DNA of 64,000 nt from Acheta domesticus (Eukaryota > Arthropoda > Insecta > Orthoptera > Gryllidae). The notes beneath the pieces were generated by a model. The model did no database searches and was not told the DNA's origin. It saw only the letters and a list, made by a program, of their open reading frames with translations. Of this stretch, positions 22,900-35,472 are shown piece after piece (the first letter of the stretch is position 1; the number at the start of each line of letters is the position of its first letter). The translations under genes were made by a program, and so were the position numbers. Where the stretch lies: the NCBI GenBank assembly GCA_031308135.1, contig JAHLJT010000631.1:213934065-213998064 (forward strand), given 5' to 3'.

Positions 22900-25080
22900 C
22901 AAAAAAGGTCAACATTATAAACTAATTGCATAAACTACTAATAATCCACTGCATTGGAATTATGTTATTATATATCCTATTGAAAACGCCAAGGGCATTC
23001 AAACCTCTAAAAGTGAAAATTTCAGTTTGAGTATTTTTGATATTGTATCATACACTGCTTTCTTTTGAAGATATGTTTTCACAAAACACAACCACTCAGC
23101 AAAAAATCTTCAATATTTTCAGATTCATTTTACAGAAAGAATTTTTCTTTGCAGAGAGTAATGTCAATTTTATTTTTCAAAGACTGCATTTTTAATGATT
23201 TTTTGTAGGTATAAAGAACACAATTTTTAAGGTAAAAATTGTTTAATAAAATTGTTATTGTGTCTGCCTAAACAATATTGGACCTACAAAGAACTTAGAA
23301 AGAATTTATGGTGAATTTATGATGTGTTTCTGCCTCTTACGGCGGTACTTTGATAATGTTTACTGTTTTCACACTTTCCTCATCTGCATTTAAACGAAAA
23401 ACTAATATATGTTAGTTTATTAAAAATGGTTATGATCATTTGAAAAGTAGATAAATCCAGCTAGTTTACAGTGTGAAAATTAATGCAAAAAGTGTGATTA
23501 CGAATATTTAAAAATTAATGCTGCAGTTCCAGTTTCCGTCATTCATAATGATTATATTAAAGTAAACGATGGTATCTCAATACAATTCAGATTCAGTTCT
23601 GTCTTTGTATTAATAGCTACATTTATATTTATATGCTAATTTAGTAGCATTTGTGGGAAATTATGTTGATATTGTGAAGACACAGAGTGCGTCATTGAAT
23701 GGTTTTATAGTATATTTCCTTTTAAACGAGTTGAAGACCTACAACCTCATTTTTCTTTTATGCAATTTTTGTGTATTTTTACCAGCATAAATTCCATCAT
23801 TAACGGAAAACAGAAATCGATTAACTCGAATAATAAGCTGATAAAACAAAACAAATTTAAATCATTTTGTAAGTTCAACTAATTGGTATCATGTACCATG
23901 CACTGAGTCATCAAATTGTTCTTTCGAGTGCCATTCCCTTGCAACACTTTTCTAAACCATCCTGTAACCTTCTTGTAGAATGTTGGAAAGTATGTCCTAT
24001 CAACGTACAATACATCATACGCTACTCAAGCACATCAGTTATAAATAGTGTACATTGAAGAAATAATTTTGGCCGTATGTTTAGCGTACTTAAAGCGAAA
24101 TAGTCGTAATAATATTGTAGTAGTAGTATAGTAGTAGTATAAAATAGTCGTAATATTACCTAAAAGGAAAACGTGAGTGTAAAAAGTTATTCGAATGTTA
24201 GTTGTAAAGCAAAAAATTGTTAGCACTTTTTAATATTAAATTAATATATATGAATAATTAACATGAGCATAAAAAGCATAATCTTTAATACTGAGCAGAA
24301 GCCTTGAGATATATACCCTCCAATCATAACTTGACATTTGCATAGAAATAAAACAGCAATTCTTAGCCTGTTCGGTACGTCGTCACTTGTTTTGACACTA
24401 ACTCATGTTTTGAATTGGGTTAGTATTTATTTAAACTTGCAGTATTTAAAATGCAAACAACTGCTTTGTTTACAAATAGATAAGCTAATTTAATACCATA
24501 TATAAATATTATATAAGACAACAACAAAATTATTTGTAAACAATTAAAATTAATAAAATTAAAGCTAAAACATTATATTTTGAATCATACGCAGGCAGTA
24601 TAAAGCAATGTGGCATCAAACAATCATAAATGCCTGTCAAAAGAATAATCACCGTCGATTCTCAAGAAAAGATTCAAGTTACGTAAATTGATAGCCCTGA
24701 CGAGAGTTACATGTCTCTAGAAACACACAAATTTCCTCAAAATGTTGAGTTCAAACAAAATGCTGGGTTGAAAACTCGCGACGTATATTTGTTATTCACT
24801 CATTGCATACAGATGCAATGAATGGGAAATTAAAGAAATGAGGAATCTATAAGAAAACCATAAAATTATTGTAAGTGTATGTTTATGTTTTCGTGCGGGT
24901 TAGTCAATCGAGATTAAAGATTTATCGATAAAATAAAATGTCACTGCCCTCTGACAATGTTTGTACTAACAAATATCATTCTTTTCACAAGGCATAATTA
25001 TTCTCTTCCTGACATAAACAGAACCCAACAACTCGAAATATCAAAACTCATTACACAATTTTTTAATCTCCCTACCTAAT
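22900..25080. other. AT-rich non-coding stretch
   Basis: No coding or RNA gene seen. A (TAG)n-like run lies at about 24115-24140. Other frames are short and AT-driven. Confidence 0.5.
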
Positions 25081-25146
25081 TCATATGCTTTATTGCTTTA
25101 TCATTATGCTTTATTTCCCTACTAATTCATATGCTTTATTGCTTGC
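25076..25146. repeat. 46-bp tandem duplication
   Basis: CTAATTCATATGCTTTATTG followed by CTT occurs at about 25076 and again at about 25122. A simple local duplication. Confidence 0.65.
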
Positions 25147-25454
25147 CTGATTAATATGAAAAATACTGACTTCTTCCAGTCAAATTTGCAACCGTGCACT
25201 AGCGGTATTGCACGCCAGTGTAGAACAGCTGTATCTCAATGGGATTTTCACAGTGACATTGCTCGACGGTTGAGATGGGTCTCGCGCCGGGCGGGGGAGG
25301 CTGCCAGAACAATAATAAACAGCGAACAAGTTGAGCCACCCCCCCCCCCATTTCCCGCGCCCTATGGACCACGAAATAAGTCGGGCGACGGGATTTGCGC
25401 CTTTGTCAGTCTGCAAGTATAGCGTTGGTGCCATGCTCTGACCCATGTGATGCG

Positions 25455-25705
25455 CTGCAACTTACGATGTCTCCAAGGCATCGTTGAACGGGAGGTCCTA
25501 GGGTTTGAATCCAGACAGTGGCGGCTTTTCGACACTAGTTACAAAGCTGAAGCGAATTCAATTACTTTCTAGAGAAAATTTCTCGAACCAAGCTGCTCTG
25601 ATTGGTATTTTTCGTAGTTCCTCCGAAGAATACTAGGCGAATGAGCCACGGATATTTCCTTCCTCATGCGTGTCCTCACACTTACTCTTGATTGATTGAT
25701 TGTGA
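25455..25705 (+). mobile_element. long tRNA-derived SINE, copy E (diverged)
   Basis: Tracks the SINE at 46621-47176: CGGGAGGTCCTAGGGTTTGA (a decayed B box), the following GGCGGCTTTTCGACACTAG, the CTGCTCTGATTGGTA block, and AGGCGAATG near 25636. The middle is deleted. It ends near 25689, where a TTGATTGATTGATTG run begins. That run has the complement of the usual tail orientation, so it may belong to another, inverted element to the right. Confidence 0.6.
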
Positions 25706-26050
25706 AGCTGCTGGACGCTCATTGGGCATTCGCCCGTTCTTGGGGAGGTCAACGAGATGCCTCGGGTAGTCAGTCTGCAAACGCCAGTAAAACCTACACT
25801 CATAACCTGCATTGAGTGTTGTAGAACGACAAATACACGGCAGCTCCGTTCATCATTTGTTGGATTTTGGAACGGTCTTTGAAACGAACCATCAGGAACA
25901 ACCCTTTCTAGCATTTTCTCTACATGAACACGGCCCCAACCCAGCGCAACCCCGCACAACGCCGCCGTCGCCACTATCGTTGACACACGGGCCTTGGATT
26001 CGCCCCGTCGTTCTATCTTCGTATTGACGCTCATGACACCAGCGCTATCT
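25706..26050. other. possible second tailed repeat, unresolved
   Basis: GC-moderate sequence starting at a (GATT)n run and continuing to about 26035. Conflicting open frames occur on both strands (up to 133 codons on the minus strand) with no recognised domain. Because SINE copy A also starts with (GATT)n in minus orientation, this may be an unrelated minus-strand retroelement that uses the same tail. I cannot confirm it. Confidence 0.3.
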
Positions 26051-26629
26051 CTTGTATTTTATGTATCCTTTCAAGTAATAAGCATATTGAAATTCTATTC
26101 TCGTCTCCACAGTGCTCTCTCGAGACACAACAATAATAAAATAATCCAAGGAAGTGCGATATCACTATACCCCACTCCATACAGTATTGCACTGCACTCT
26201 GCTATACTACTCTGCTCACTTTGACGCATTTCACAACACTTCTTAACTGCACGAAACTCTATAATGTACTCAAGATTTAATTAAATAACACATTATTTAA
26301 ATTTCTTATGTTATTTAATCTATTATTCTCTAAACCATTCTAAATGATTGCGATGTAATGTAAAAATATGTTAATATAAAACGAAATGAATATAAAACAG
26401 ATATTATAAATATAAATCAAACGATTTGAACACGCCTTTATTTTATCATTCCTTATTGCAAGAAAATAAAAATTACAATGTACTATGTATGTAATACAAG
26501 CTATAAAACAGAGTGAACGATCTGCAAAGGTCAAACGGGAAGTGAGAGCGGGATAAAAATCGTTGTTGTGCGTAAGTGCCAATATCAAAACAATGGGTTT
26601 TGAATATAAAATCCATTTCTCTTTTAAAT

Positions 26630-26652
26630 TCAGAGAGAGAGAGAGAGAGGCG
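26630..26652. repeat. (GA)n microsatellite
   Basis: About 10 GA units (AGAGAGAGAGAGAGAGAG). Confidence 0.8.
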
Positions 26653-26659
26653 GGAGGTC

Positions 26660-28170
26660 ACCGTTTCTCCTCTGGAATTAATTGAGTCTATCTTGTAGTA
26701 CAGCAAAGCAATTGAGAAACGTCGTCCCTGTAAAATATGAAGAAACAGAAAAAACATGTCTGTACGATTATAGTAGGATGGTTCATGGGTATTTTCAGTG
26801 TGGTTTGAAATACGAGACTTGTACTTCAGGATGCAATCTATTGACTACTTCTGCATTACGTTAAATTCATTTTCGTGGTCACGTTCATATTTCCCGTTTT
26901 TACAACATTTTTCATTGTTTTCATTTTCTAATATAACAAATGCCTGACGTGTCTTTCAACAAGTCAGAAACTATACAGGGAGTCCCACCAAATACGAGCT
27001 ACACCCATAACTTCTAAACGATTATTGGCATCGAAATGTAGTTTTCTCCCAACTGAGGAATCACGTAATGTGCCGTAGAGATATTGTTCAAAATATTTTA
27101 GTTTTCAGAAATTTAATCATCTTTGCTTTTTTAAATGGAATCATGAATTTTTGTTACTGGCAATAGATAGATCATAAATACACAAATGCTATGGTGTAAC
27201 ATATGTTAATGTTTTGATAGTATTTTGAGTACAAAATTTTACTTTCTGACATGTGATTTTAAATTAGAACTCTGAGAACAGAAGAATATATAAGATTCAT
27301 ATTCTATTAAAGTGGGTTATTACTTGTATCTATAATTTCTTCCTATTTATAAAACGTGTTGTTCGTGTGTTAAATGTTATTAAAATGCTAGCTTCAAAGT
27401 AACGTCAGGTCTTTCTAACTTCCGGCAATCAATGCTTTTTAACCAGGTGAGAATTAATGCATAAGCAATACATGCAGTTTAGTTATGTCGCAGCTGTACT
27501 ACAGTGATCCCAATAATTTGTTTCAATAAAATTTTACGTTAATTCATAAATATGCAGTGTTTTAATATTATTTTTTAATAACAGAGGTTAGTTTATTTTC
27601 ATATTAATTGTAATGGCAAGTGGTGAACATTACAATACTAATAGGGAGCACCACAGATGTATTACGCTTTGGGCCCTTTATGGTATGGTACTGTCCTGTT
27701 TCTAACGAGGTGAGATTAACCCGTAAATGGCCACAATGCAAAATGTAACGCTTGTACACTCAATATATGTCAGACACTGCCGCGTTTTCGCTTCTTTTCG
27801 AAAATTTGTAAATGTATAAATGAAAAATTGCTTTGTAATCAACATTCAGATGCTATTTAAGTTTTACTTAAAGACATTCAGTTTGAAACTCGGTTCTTAG
27901 TGAGATTCAGTTTAATAACATATATTTCACAAGAAATTAGAGGACGCATCTCACCAAATTTCAACCACTTGAGGAAACACGGAGCGGTGGAACGGACAAA
28001 ACTGCTTGTTCTGAGCCAACCACGAAAACAGGGGTTGAAATGAGAGACTAAGAATTACTCAGAAACGAAATCTACGCAAGCTGGAAGTAGGCGTCTTTCA
28101 TTATTTGAAAATCTCCACACCCTGAAGCTCACAGACACGTTGCGTGTACTCCCGGTTCAATCCGCGGTCG
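26660..28170. other. AT-rich non-coding stretch
   Basis: No gene. ATACAGGGAGTCCCACCA at about 26974 resembles the start of many insect transposable elements (CAGGG-type ends), but I could not find a matching inverted end. Confidence 0.45.
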
Positions 28171-28174
28171 AGAA

Positions 28175-28345
28175 CAATCGACGCCTGTGCTCGACGCGGA
28201 GTGTGGCGCGGGCGTCGAGTGCAGCTGCGCCACCGCGTCGCGCCCCCCCCCCCGCAGCCCCCCTCCCACCCCTCAATCGCCCGCGCGGCGCGGCGCGGCG
28301 CCCTCGCGGGGGCGCAGGCAGCCTTTTGCAAAATCGAATTTCCTA
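28175..28345. promoter_or_regulatory. small CpG island
   Basis: CpG-dense block with a poly-C run and GCGCGGCGCGGCGCGGCGCC. The overlapping open frames in both directions are composition artefacts. Confidence 0.4.
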
Positions 28346-28349
28346 CTTC

Positions 28350-29990
28350 CAGCTCCGCAGGACGTCACGTTGTTTTACATTATTGATTTCCTTTAACCAG
28401 GTATGGGGACGAGGTGCCGCTCCGTCAGCCACAGGCTTTTGCTCTGCAACTGTTGCATGTCGAGAGCCCGCCGGGGCCCCTCGTTGCCCCGCCTCTTGTG
28501 CGATTCTCCCAAAGGGCGGAATCCCATCCCGCCACCCTCCGACTCACCTCTCTTCCCTATGTGCCCTGTTGGATGCGAGCGCGTTTGGAAACAACCTGCA
28601 ATCTGCGGTCAAATTCAAATAAATTGTTCTCTTCTGTGTTAACTTTTATCCTTCACATTTCGTTGATTGGAAATATTGTTTTATAAGCACATACCAATTG
28701 AGAGAAGTAATGAATTAATTTGAAACAACGCAGTTCCAAGAACCGAAACGAGATGTGCGAGAATTTTTCTCAAGAAATAAACTAAAAACTTTACGAATTA
28801 TAATTCAGGTTGAAATGTTTAACAATGCAGTTAAAATTTTTAACAGACGAATCTTCCTACAGACATTCCAAATACATTCTTTCTCTTAACTTCTGTTAAA
28901 AATAAGAACTTTTCAAACTCTGTGTGCCACCGATTCAGCATGGAATTCTAACATAAAAATCTTTGTTTTGTGCGTAGAAATATCTTTACAACGATTATTA
29001 AGAAATATTTAGTGACTGAGAAAAGAATAAAACACAATTTCCTTTTTATGAGTTATCTCAGAGAAATCTTTCAGAAGAGCAATATAATTTGACACAAAAT
29101 GCTTTTGTGGAAATGACAAAAGTACACGGAAGTTGTGAAACATAATAAAAAAACGCAACTCAATTGACTCCGGAAGTGCGATAGAAATTTCAAAGTAAAC
29201 AGTAATATGGCTGCCACTTCTTAAAGAAAATATACGCTACTGTAATGATTATCTGCCAAAAGAGGCAATTAGTAACACACTCATAGTTAGAGACTTGGGG
29301 GCTTCGTTCAACTGAAAATATAAGTCGTTTCAAAAGAATAATTCGTAATTCAAAAGAGAATTAATGTTAACTAGTTATTGAACTACGTAATATATGCGTA
29401 AATTGGTTTAATTATTTGTCCATTTCAAATATTTGCACATGGAAAACGTATTTTTGATTCTCGATTCTTAAAAGCATTAAACATATATTAAAAATCACTT
29501 TTTGTCTTTTAAATTATTGTTGGCAATGGTAGAGGCAAAAGTAAGAAAGAAATCTGTCAATAGAAGACAAATCTGAAAATATGAGTACACACATTATATA
29601 GTACCTAAAAATACATATACACGATATTAGAACTAAAAATGAACAAAAATTAGATACTAAAAGTCGGAAAATTATCTATTTCTCGAAATTTAATCACATA
29701 TATTTTACAGATGTTAACACATCTGCGTGTTGCGAAAGGTAGGGAAGTATTGTTGTATTACGTGTCCTAGGATATACATTTTCAATAAACACCAAAAACA
29801 GCTAACAAGAAGTAAATTCCACAGGTTTTGTTTTCATTTTTACTTCTTTGTTGGAAACAAAATAAAAAATAGGGTATATGCGCACCGTTCATCAACAACG
29901 TACAACTTGTAACTTCGTGTTTACAAACAATGGAATATGCCAACAGTTGTCTTTCCACAACCGAATACTCTAACTTTATCTCGCAAAGAC
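28350..29990. other. non-coding stretch
   Basis: Moderate GC up to about 28600, then AT-rich. No coding region or recognised repeat. AACCAG|GTATGG near 28399 resembles a donor but has no coding support. Confidence 0.45.
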
Positions 29991-29999
29991 ATCGTGCAT

Positions 30000-30240
30000 T
30001 TCTGGTAATCGTTTAAGCCCTCTCTTCCGAGGCGGGGAAAAGAGACAAACGGCCGGCGCAGAAGCGCAGAATCGATAGCAGCCATCGCGCCGCGCCAAGA
30101 AGCTGCTCGCGAAATAAGTAAACGCGCGATCTGCGGACAAGTTCCAAACCCAAACACGTCAATTGCGCAGGAGCTGCGCTGGCGGCGGCAGAACTCATCA
30201 AATAAAGTGAATTGCCATTAGATGGAAGTGAAAGCAAAGA
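30000..30240. promoter_or_regulatory. CpG-rich segment
   Basis: Mixed CpG-rich sequence with interspersed AT motifs (TCAAATAAAGTGAATTGCC, CAATTGCGCAGGAGC). It is not a simple repeat. It could be a promoter or enhancer. No exon can be fixed. Confidence 0.35.
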
Positions 30241-30244
30241 AGGT

Positions 30245-31245
30245 GAACGCACATACGGCGGTGGCGTAGATGATGTTGGCGATGGTCTTAATGCCGTCAG
30301 GTGGCTGAGGCAAAAGGAGACGGAGTGAGCATGTTAATTTTGATGGTAATGTTGGGAGGGAGGTGATGGAGGCAGAGTTGGAGGTAGAGACTGAGGCAAA
30401 AGCGGAGACGAAACCAGACGGGGTGTTATCGGTGACGTCGTAGTTGGTGGCGAAGATAATGGTGGTGGAAATGATGGTTGTGGCGATGCTGGTGGTGACA
30501 ATGGAGATATTGATGTCGGCGGAGGTGGGCAGCGGCGGAGAGATGAGAAGGGATGGTACCGGTGGCGGTGTTACACTAGTAGCGTTTTTGGTGGCAAGTG
30601 GTGACGATGCTGCGATGATGGAAATTGCATGGGGCCAGTGGATGTGCGCATGGCGAGACCGACGACGAAGGCAGTTGGGGCAAAAGTGTTCCCGGCAGCG
30701 GCGGTCTGTAGCCACAGCGGCGAATGCAAAAGCAGGCAGAACGGTGATTGTTGATGGTGGTGTAGTTGGTTAATGGTCATTACGGATATAGAGACAACGG
30801 TAGTGGCAGGGGGCGGGGTGCGGTAGGGGTAGCAGTGGGGTGTCGGTGGAAGTGACGGTGGTGGCGTGGCGGTGAAGGTGGAGGTGGGGGTTGCGGTGTG
30901 GCGGTGAAGGAGGCGGTGGCTGGGGCTGGCGTTGGGGTTGGCGGTGGCGGTGGTGGCATGGCGGTGAAGGTGGCGGTGGCGGTGGCTGGGGTTGGCGGTG
31001 GGGGTGGCGGTGAAGGTGGCGGGGGTGGGGCTGGTGGTGGGGGTGGCGGTGGCGGCGTGGCGGTGAATGTGGAGGTGGGGGTGGCGGTGGTGGCGAGGCG
31101 GTGAAGGTGGTGGGTGCAGGGGCTGGCGGTGGGGGGTGGCGGTGGCGATGGCGGCGTGGCGGTGAAGGTGGCAGTGAGGTGTTGTGGCTGTCTGGTGAAG
31201 GCGGTGCCACTGTGCCAGTAGGGGGCGGGGGTGGGCGGAGGCAGT
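30245..31245. repeat. GGTGGC-type degenerate minisatellite
   Basis: About 1 kb of purine-rich plus strand made from GGTGGCGG, GGCGGTGAAGGTGGC and GTGGGGGT variants, densest from about 30840 to 31190. It yields long Gly/Val-rich (plus) and His/Pro/Thr-rich (minus) open frames, up to 273 codons, that have no protein features beyond the repeat. I treat them as artefacts. Confidence 0.65.
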
Positions 31246-31249
31246 GGCG

Positions 31250-31560
31250 GCGTGCCGATGGGGGCGGGCGCGAGGGCGGCGCTGGCGCGCGCGTGACGCT
31301 TCGCTGAATGCCACAGCAGCAGATGCGATGCCGCGCGTCGAGGCGTGGCGCGGCGCCATGGCGGCGCGCGCTCTAATACGCGGAGTGCTCATTTATTCAA
31401 GGCAGCTCGTTGCCGTTTCCTTTCGCGCGAACTTTCATTCAGTTCAAACGCCCGGGCGGGCGCTCTTCTGCCCGCGCGCTGCGACTCAGATTACGGGCGC
31501 CGGCGGGCACAGGGCGGGCACCGCCTCGGGCAACAGGTCCCCCCGCAAGCGTTTAGTTAT
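31250..31560. promoter_or_regulatory. CpG island, promoter-like
   Basis: A non-repetitive CpG-dense island next to the GGTGGC array. It contains GCGCGGCGCCATGGCGGCGC and ATTCAGTTCAAACGC (an initiator-like TTCAGTT). Direction and any transcript are unknown. Confidence 0.4.
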
Positions 31561-31564
31561 CATC

Positions 31565-32105
31565 CTATTTATCTGAGTCGCTCTAAGCTCTCTAGTCAAT
31601 TCGTTCTCTTAGTCGCTTGATCTTTAGTTTCCTTTTCAGCGATCTCAGCGGACAATTTAATGGATACCCTCTTCCTTTTTTATTAGCATTTCTCCATCAG
31701 TTTATTCTTCGTGAAATCTACCAGTGAACTTAGTTGAGTACTTTAAACGATATTTCTGTAGTACACCTATGGTCTTATTGTCTCTATAGAATCTCTGTAG
31801 TTTTCCGATACTTGTTTGCATTGCTTATGTTATCCGTCCATCAACTTTCTTGGAAGGCTGCAATACTTTGTTTACACTGCACTTGATTACTTTATCAATA
31901 AGTATTTCGCTGATCGACGTTGTTTAGTAATATCCCAGGTCACTTTCAGTTTCTGCTCGCCAGTTCAGCATGCTGCTTCTCGGATCGCACTCCCCCGGTC
32001 ATCGTGTACTTTGCTCAATCGACAAACGGACGACGCTCCAACTTCTCGAGTCGGCCGCTCGCAATCCGGCAGTTCGTCTTCCTGGCCCTCCCTTACACCG
32101 CCCGC
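31565..32105. other. non-coding stretch
   Basis: Mixed-composition DNA becoming CG-richer after about 31960. Conflicting frames, no recognised domain. Confidence 0.4.
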
Positions 32106-32109
32106 TGAG

Positions 32110-32290
32110 TTACCGCTTCGTTCGCACGTCCGTCCACCCCCAATCCCCCTCCCCCTCCTTCTCATCTCTCCTCCCTCACCCCTCCCTTCCTCATTCCTCC
32201 CGCCCCCTCTCCTCCCCTTCCCTCTCCCGCTCTCCTCTTTTACCCCCTCCCAGTTCCCACCCGTGCGCCTCCCCCGCTCGCTCGCCGCCG
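32110..32290. repeat. pyrimidine tract
   Basis: About 180 bp of almost pure C/T on the plus strand (CTCCCTCACCCCTCCCTTCC-like). It could form triplex or other non-B DNA. Confidence 0.6.
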
Positions 32291-32354
32291 GCTCCACGCT
32301 AATGGCCCCTCCTGGAGAACAGCGCGTAAAAGTTCGCCTTCCGAAGAGCGCTCT

Positions 32355-32660
32355 CGAGGTGGGGGCGGGGCAGCGGCGGGGATAGAGGCAGGGGCGTGGC
32401 AGGGGGGGCAGGGGCGGGGGCAGGGGCGGGGGCAGGGGCGGGGGCAGGGGTGGGGGCAGGGGCGGGGGCAGGGGCGGGGGCAGGGGCAGGGGCAGGGGCG
32501 GGGGCAGGGGCGGGGGCAGGGGCGGGGGCAGGGGCGGGGGCAGGGGCGGGGGCAGGGGCGGGGGCTGGGGCGAGGGCAGGGGCGGGGGCAGCGGCGGGGA
32601 TAGAGGCAGGGGCGGGGCAGGGGGGCAGGGGCGGGGGCAGGGGCGGGGATCGAGAGCTGA
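32355..32660. repeat. 12-bp G-rich minisatellite
   Basis: Twenty or more near-perfect copies of GGGGCGGGGGCA and variants on the plus strand. The frames read (Gly-Ala)n on plus and Pro-Arg-Pro-Cys repeats on minus. They are not credible proteins. Every unit has two G tracts of four or more, so the G strand has strong quadruplex potential. Confidence 0.85.
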
Positions 32661-32664
32661 GGGA

Positions 32665-33930
32665 CGCGGTTCAACGCCGGCGAGGAGCGGGGCGCGCCGA
32701 GCGATGCGCCCAGCGCGGTAAATGAAAATAAGGCGATAGCATCTTGCGCCGAAGTGACTTTGGAGACGGTGAGGTGAGGATAGTGGAAGGGATTGATAGG
32801 GTGGAAGCGAATTTGCTGGAGGCTACAAGAAGTTTAGAAAAATGGGGAAGTGTGGAGGAAATCAGTGACAGCATGACAATGTACGCCGGTTCTGAACAGG
32901 AGTGAATATGACGTTAGTGATGGTGACGGTGACGTGGGAATGATGGCAACGTCTGCGGGCTTGATGTAGTGGAATTGGAGGTAACGTTGATGTATGTGCC
33001 GACAATGTCAGTACATAGTCGTCATCCGAAATTCAGGATCGGAAGCGCAGGCGAAGGCAGGAGTGGGCGGGAGAGGCAATGACAATGAGGAGTTGGAAAT
33101 GTGTATGAAGCAGCGGAGGCAGTAGCGGACGTGTAAATGAACTGAAGGTGTCAAATGATGGACACGGTTGTGGAGTTGTTAATGATGTGTGCAGCTGTAA
33201 CAGATTGCAACATTGATGCCATTGCATCATCTATAATATTACTGAAAAGTCATAAACAACTTATTCAAATGCATCAAAATGTAAATCTTTTAATTATCTC
33301 GTTTCTGTCCCTCTGAGTATAATAAATGTTTGTACACAAAAATTAAAACCATAATATAAACATACAAGTAACACTACAGGCAGTCTTGGAAGCATAATTC
33401 AAGAATAATCGTACCAAGTAAGCGGTAATTAACTCACTTTCGAAAGGACACCACACGAAGCGAAATGTCTGGTCTCCTTACCTGAAAAAACAAACATTAT
33501 CTCATTAATTGCGCAAATCGTAAATTCTTCAACATTATCTCATTTCTAAAACATCTCATTGATTGCGTAAATTGCATTCTTGAGATCATTGAGAATTATA
33601 CACACTTTTTTATTCTCAATTGCAATACAATCACCATGTTTTCAGTCTTCTCAAACAAATTCGAAACTTCAGTTTAAAGCATTGCAATAAAAACATTCAT
33701 TCAACGCATTCATCACAAACAGCTGAGAGGGTTACGTCAAAGAGATAGTCGAAAGACAAGTGATGAACTTGCTGGTCAGCGACTTTATGACCTCTATCGC
33801 AGTCAGGATTGTGGTTATCTGCTCGAAATGTCGGTTCCTATAATTTGTCTGATCATTTCTAGGCGATTTCCGGAGTACATTGGGTACGTCAACAGTTTTT
33901 ATTTCTCAATCCCTTCATATCTACTACCCC
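32665..33930. other. non-coding stretch
   Basis: Moderate GC to about 33200 with GATGGTGACGGTGACG-type purine patches, then AT-rich. No gene recognised. Confidence 0.45.
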
Positions 33931-33939
33931 CCCCAATCC

Positions 33940-34008
33940 GGGCAGGAACGCCGTGATGGGAGTGCGTCCCATACCTGCCCTCTTCACAACCGGCCAATGT
34001 CGCGCCGG
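33940..34008. other. GC-rich inverted-repeat cluster
   Basis: GGGCAGG (33940-33946) pairs with CCTGCCC (33974-33980). ATGGGA (33956-33961) pairs with TCCCAT (33967-33972). A second stem, CCGGC (33990-33994) with GCCGG (34004-34008), follows. An isolated GC-rich patch in AT-rich DNA with nested pairing suggests a structured RNA or the end of an element. Not recognised. Confidence 0.35.
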
Positions 34009-34029
34009 CGGGAAGGCAACTAATTAAAA

Positions 34030-35465
34030 AGGATGAAACAAGATTATAAAATAAAACACAAAAAAATATTAAGAATGTTAATTTTTTTAAAAAGAAGAAA
34101 TATTTTTAAATCGAAGGGCTTGAGGCAGTAACAAGATTTCCACCAGCTACGGCTAGCCTCCTGATGTAAGTAAATGTTAATATCTCGATTTTGTTCCGAG
34201 TTTATCAAATTTTGTTATTGTCCATGCCTTTCTTAAATATGACCAAGACAAATGTAATAAGATAAGTCATAGTTTCACTAAAATCGAGATGGCAAACCCT
34301 CCGCTGTAACAAAATTTTGATAAGATTTGGGTATATCACTTTTTGACCCGAAGCTCTTCAACTGATCTTTAAAGTTTAAAATCCATAGTAATGTTTTTTA
34401 CATAGATCTATTTAAGGCATTTTTACTGTTTTCCGAAAAATTTTGACAGGAAATATTACATTCATTTCAACTAAAAACAAAATTATCTGCAAATAAAAGT
34501 CTCTTTGGATAAACCCGTCAAACACGGCAGAATTGCATAAGTCACTCTTTTTATCATTGACGTAAATTTTGTATTCATATCTAGGACGAAATTAAACTCA
34601 ACCAAATTTAACAGCAGTTGTATTAGTTTCTGAAAGACAACTGTACACCTGTCGTATTACACTCTGTAAGACATCAGTACAACTATGCTAATTCTGAAAC
34701 ATTACGTATTTGATTCTGTAAGAAACAAAATAATGGGAAATATTTCAAAACTTTAAATAACATATTATCAAATAAGTTTTGATGCACATTTGTTTTACTC
34801 AGAAACCTGATAACCAATTACACCAATACAAGAGAATTTAAACAATGCCACTGACTTCATAAAATAAATACTTTGACATGGCACATAATTTTTATTTTTT
34901 TTATCATGCTTATATATCTTTGTAAACGGAACAGAACAACAATATGTGTGCTATAGAGGAGCAATGTACAAGGGAATATTAAAATGAACATTTCTCAATT
35001 TCTCTTTCCCGAAAATTATAAGTACTATCTTCGAGAAGTAATGAACAACATCAACCTGCACACTATAATGCAAAGAAGTATGAACAATTATTGCAAAATT
35101 TCTGGGAGAGGAACATTTTTACGCAATATTGAGTATTTCAACTACTGTGAATTGATCAAGCATCATTCCTGGACCTACAATTCACAATGTTCTTCTTTAC
35201 ATCAGATGCTCTCAAATCAAGTTATGTGAATTTCTGAACTATTAACAGTTCAAAAGAAATTACAAATTACCCATTCCTAGACCATCCAGATTAATTATTT
35301 TCAGAAATCTTGATGTACACCACATTGAAGATAATAATTCAACTACATTGAAACTTATGCCCTATGTCAGATTAATATTGCATTTTGATAATAATTTACT
35401 ACATATTAATTGCTCAACATTCAGGAGGTGGTAGCACAGATTTTGTTTTTTGCAAAGCCTGGTAA
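34030..35465. other. AT-rich non-coding stretch
   Basis: No gene seen. This is the direction in which ORF2 of the retrotransposon ORF1 remnant at 35473-36884 would lie. I could not recognise endonuclease or reverse transcriptase sequence in it. Confidence 0.45.
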
Positions 35466-35472
35466 GTCTGCC

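Noticed and set aside
26974..27010. Transposon terminus ATACAGGGAGTCCCACCA
   Set aside because: No matching inverted end or target duplication found within the next several kb.
30571..31392. 273-codon minus-strand open frame, His/Pro/Thr-rich
   Set aside because: It is the translation of the GGTGGC minisatellite. There is no domain, and the opposite strand is equally open.
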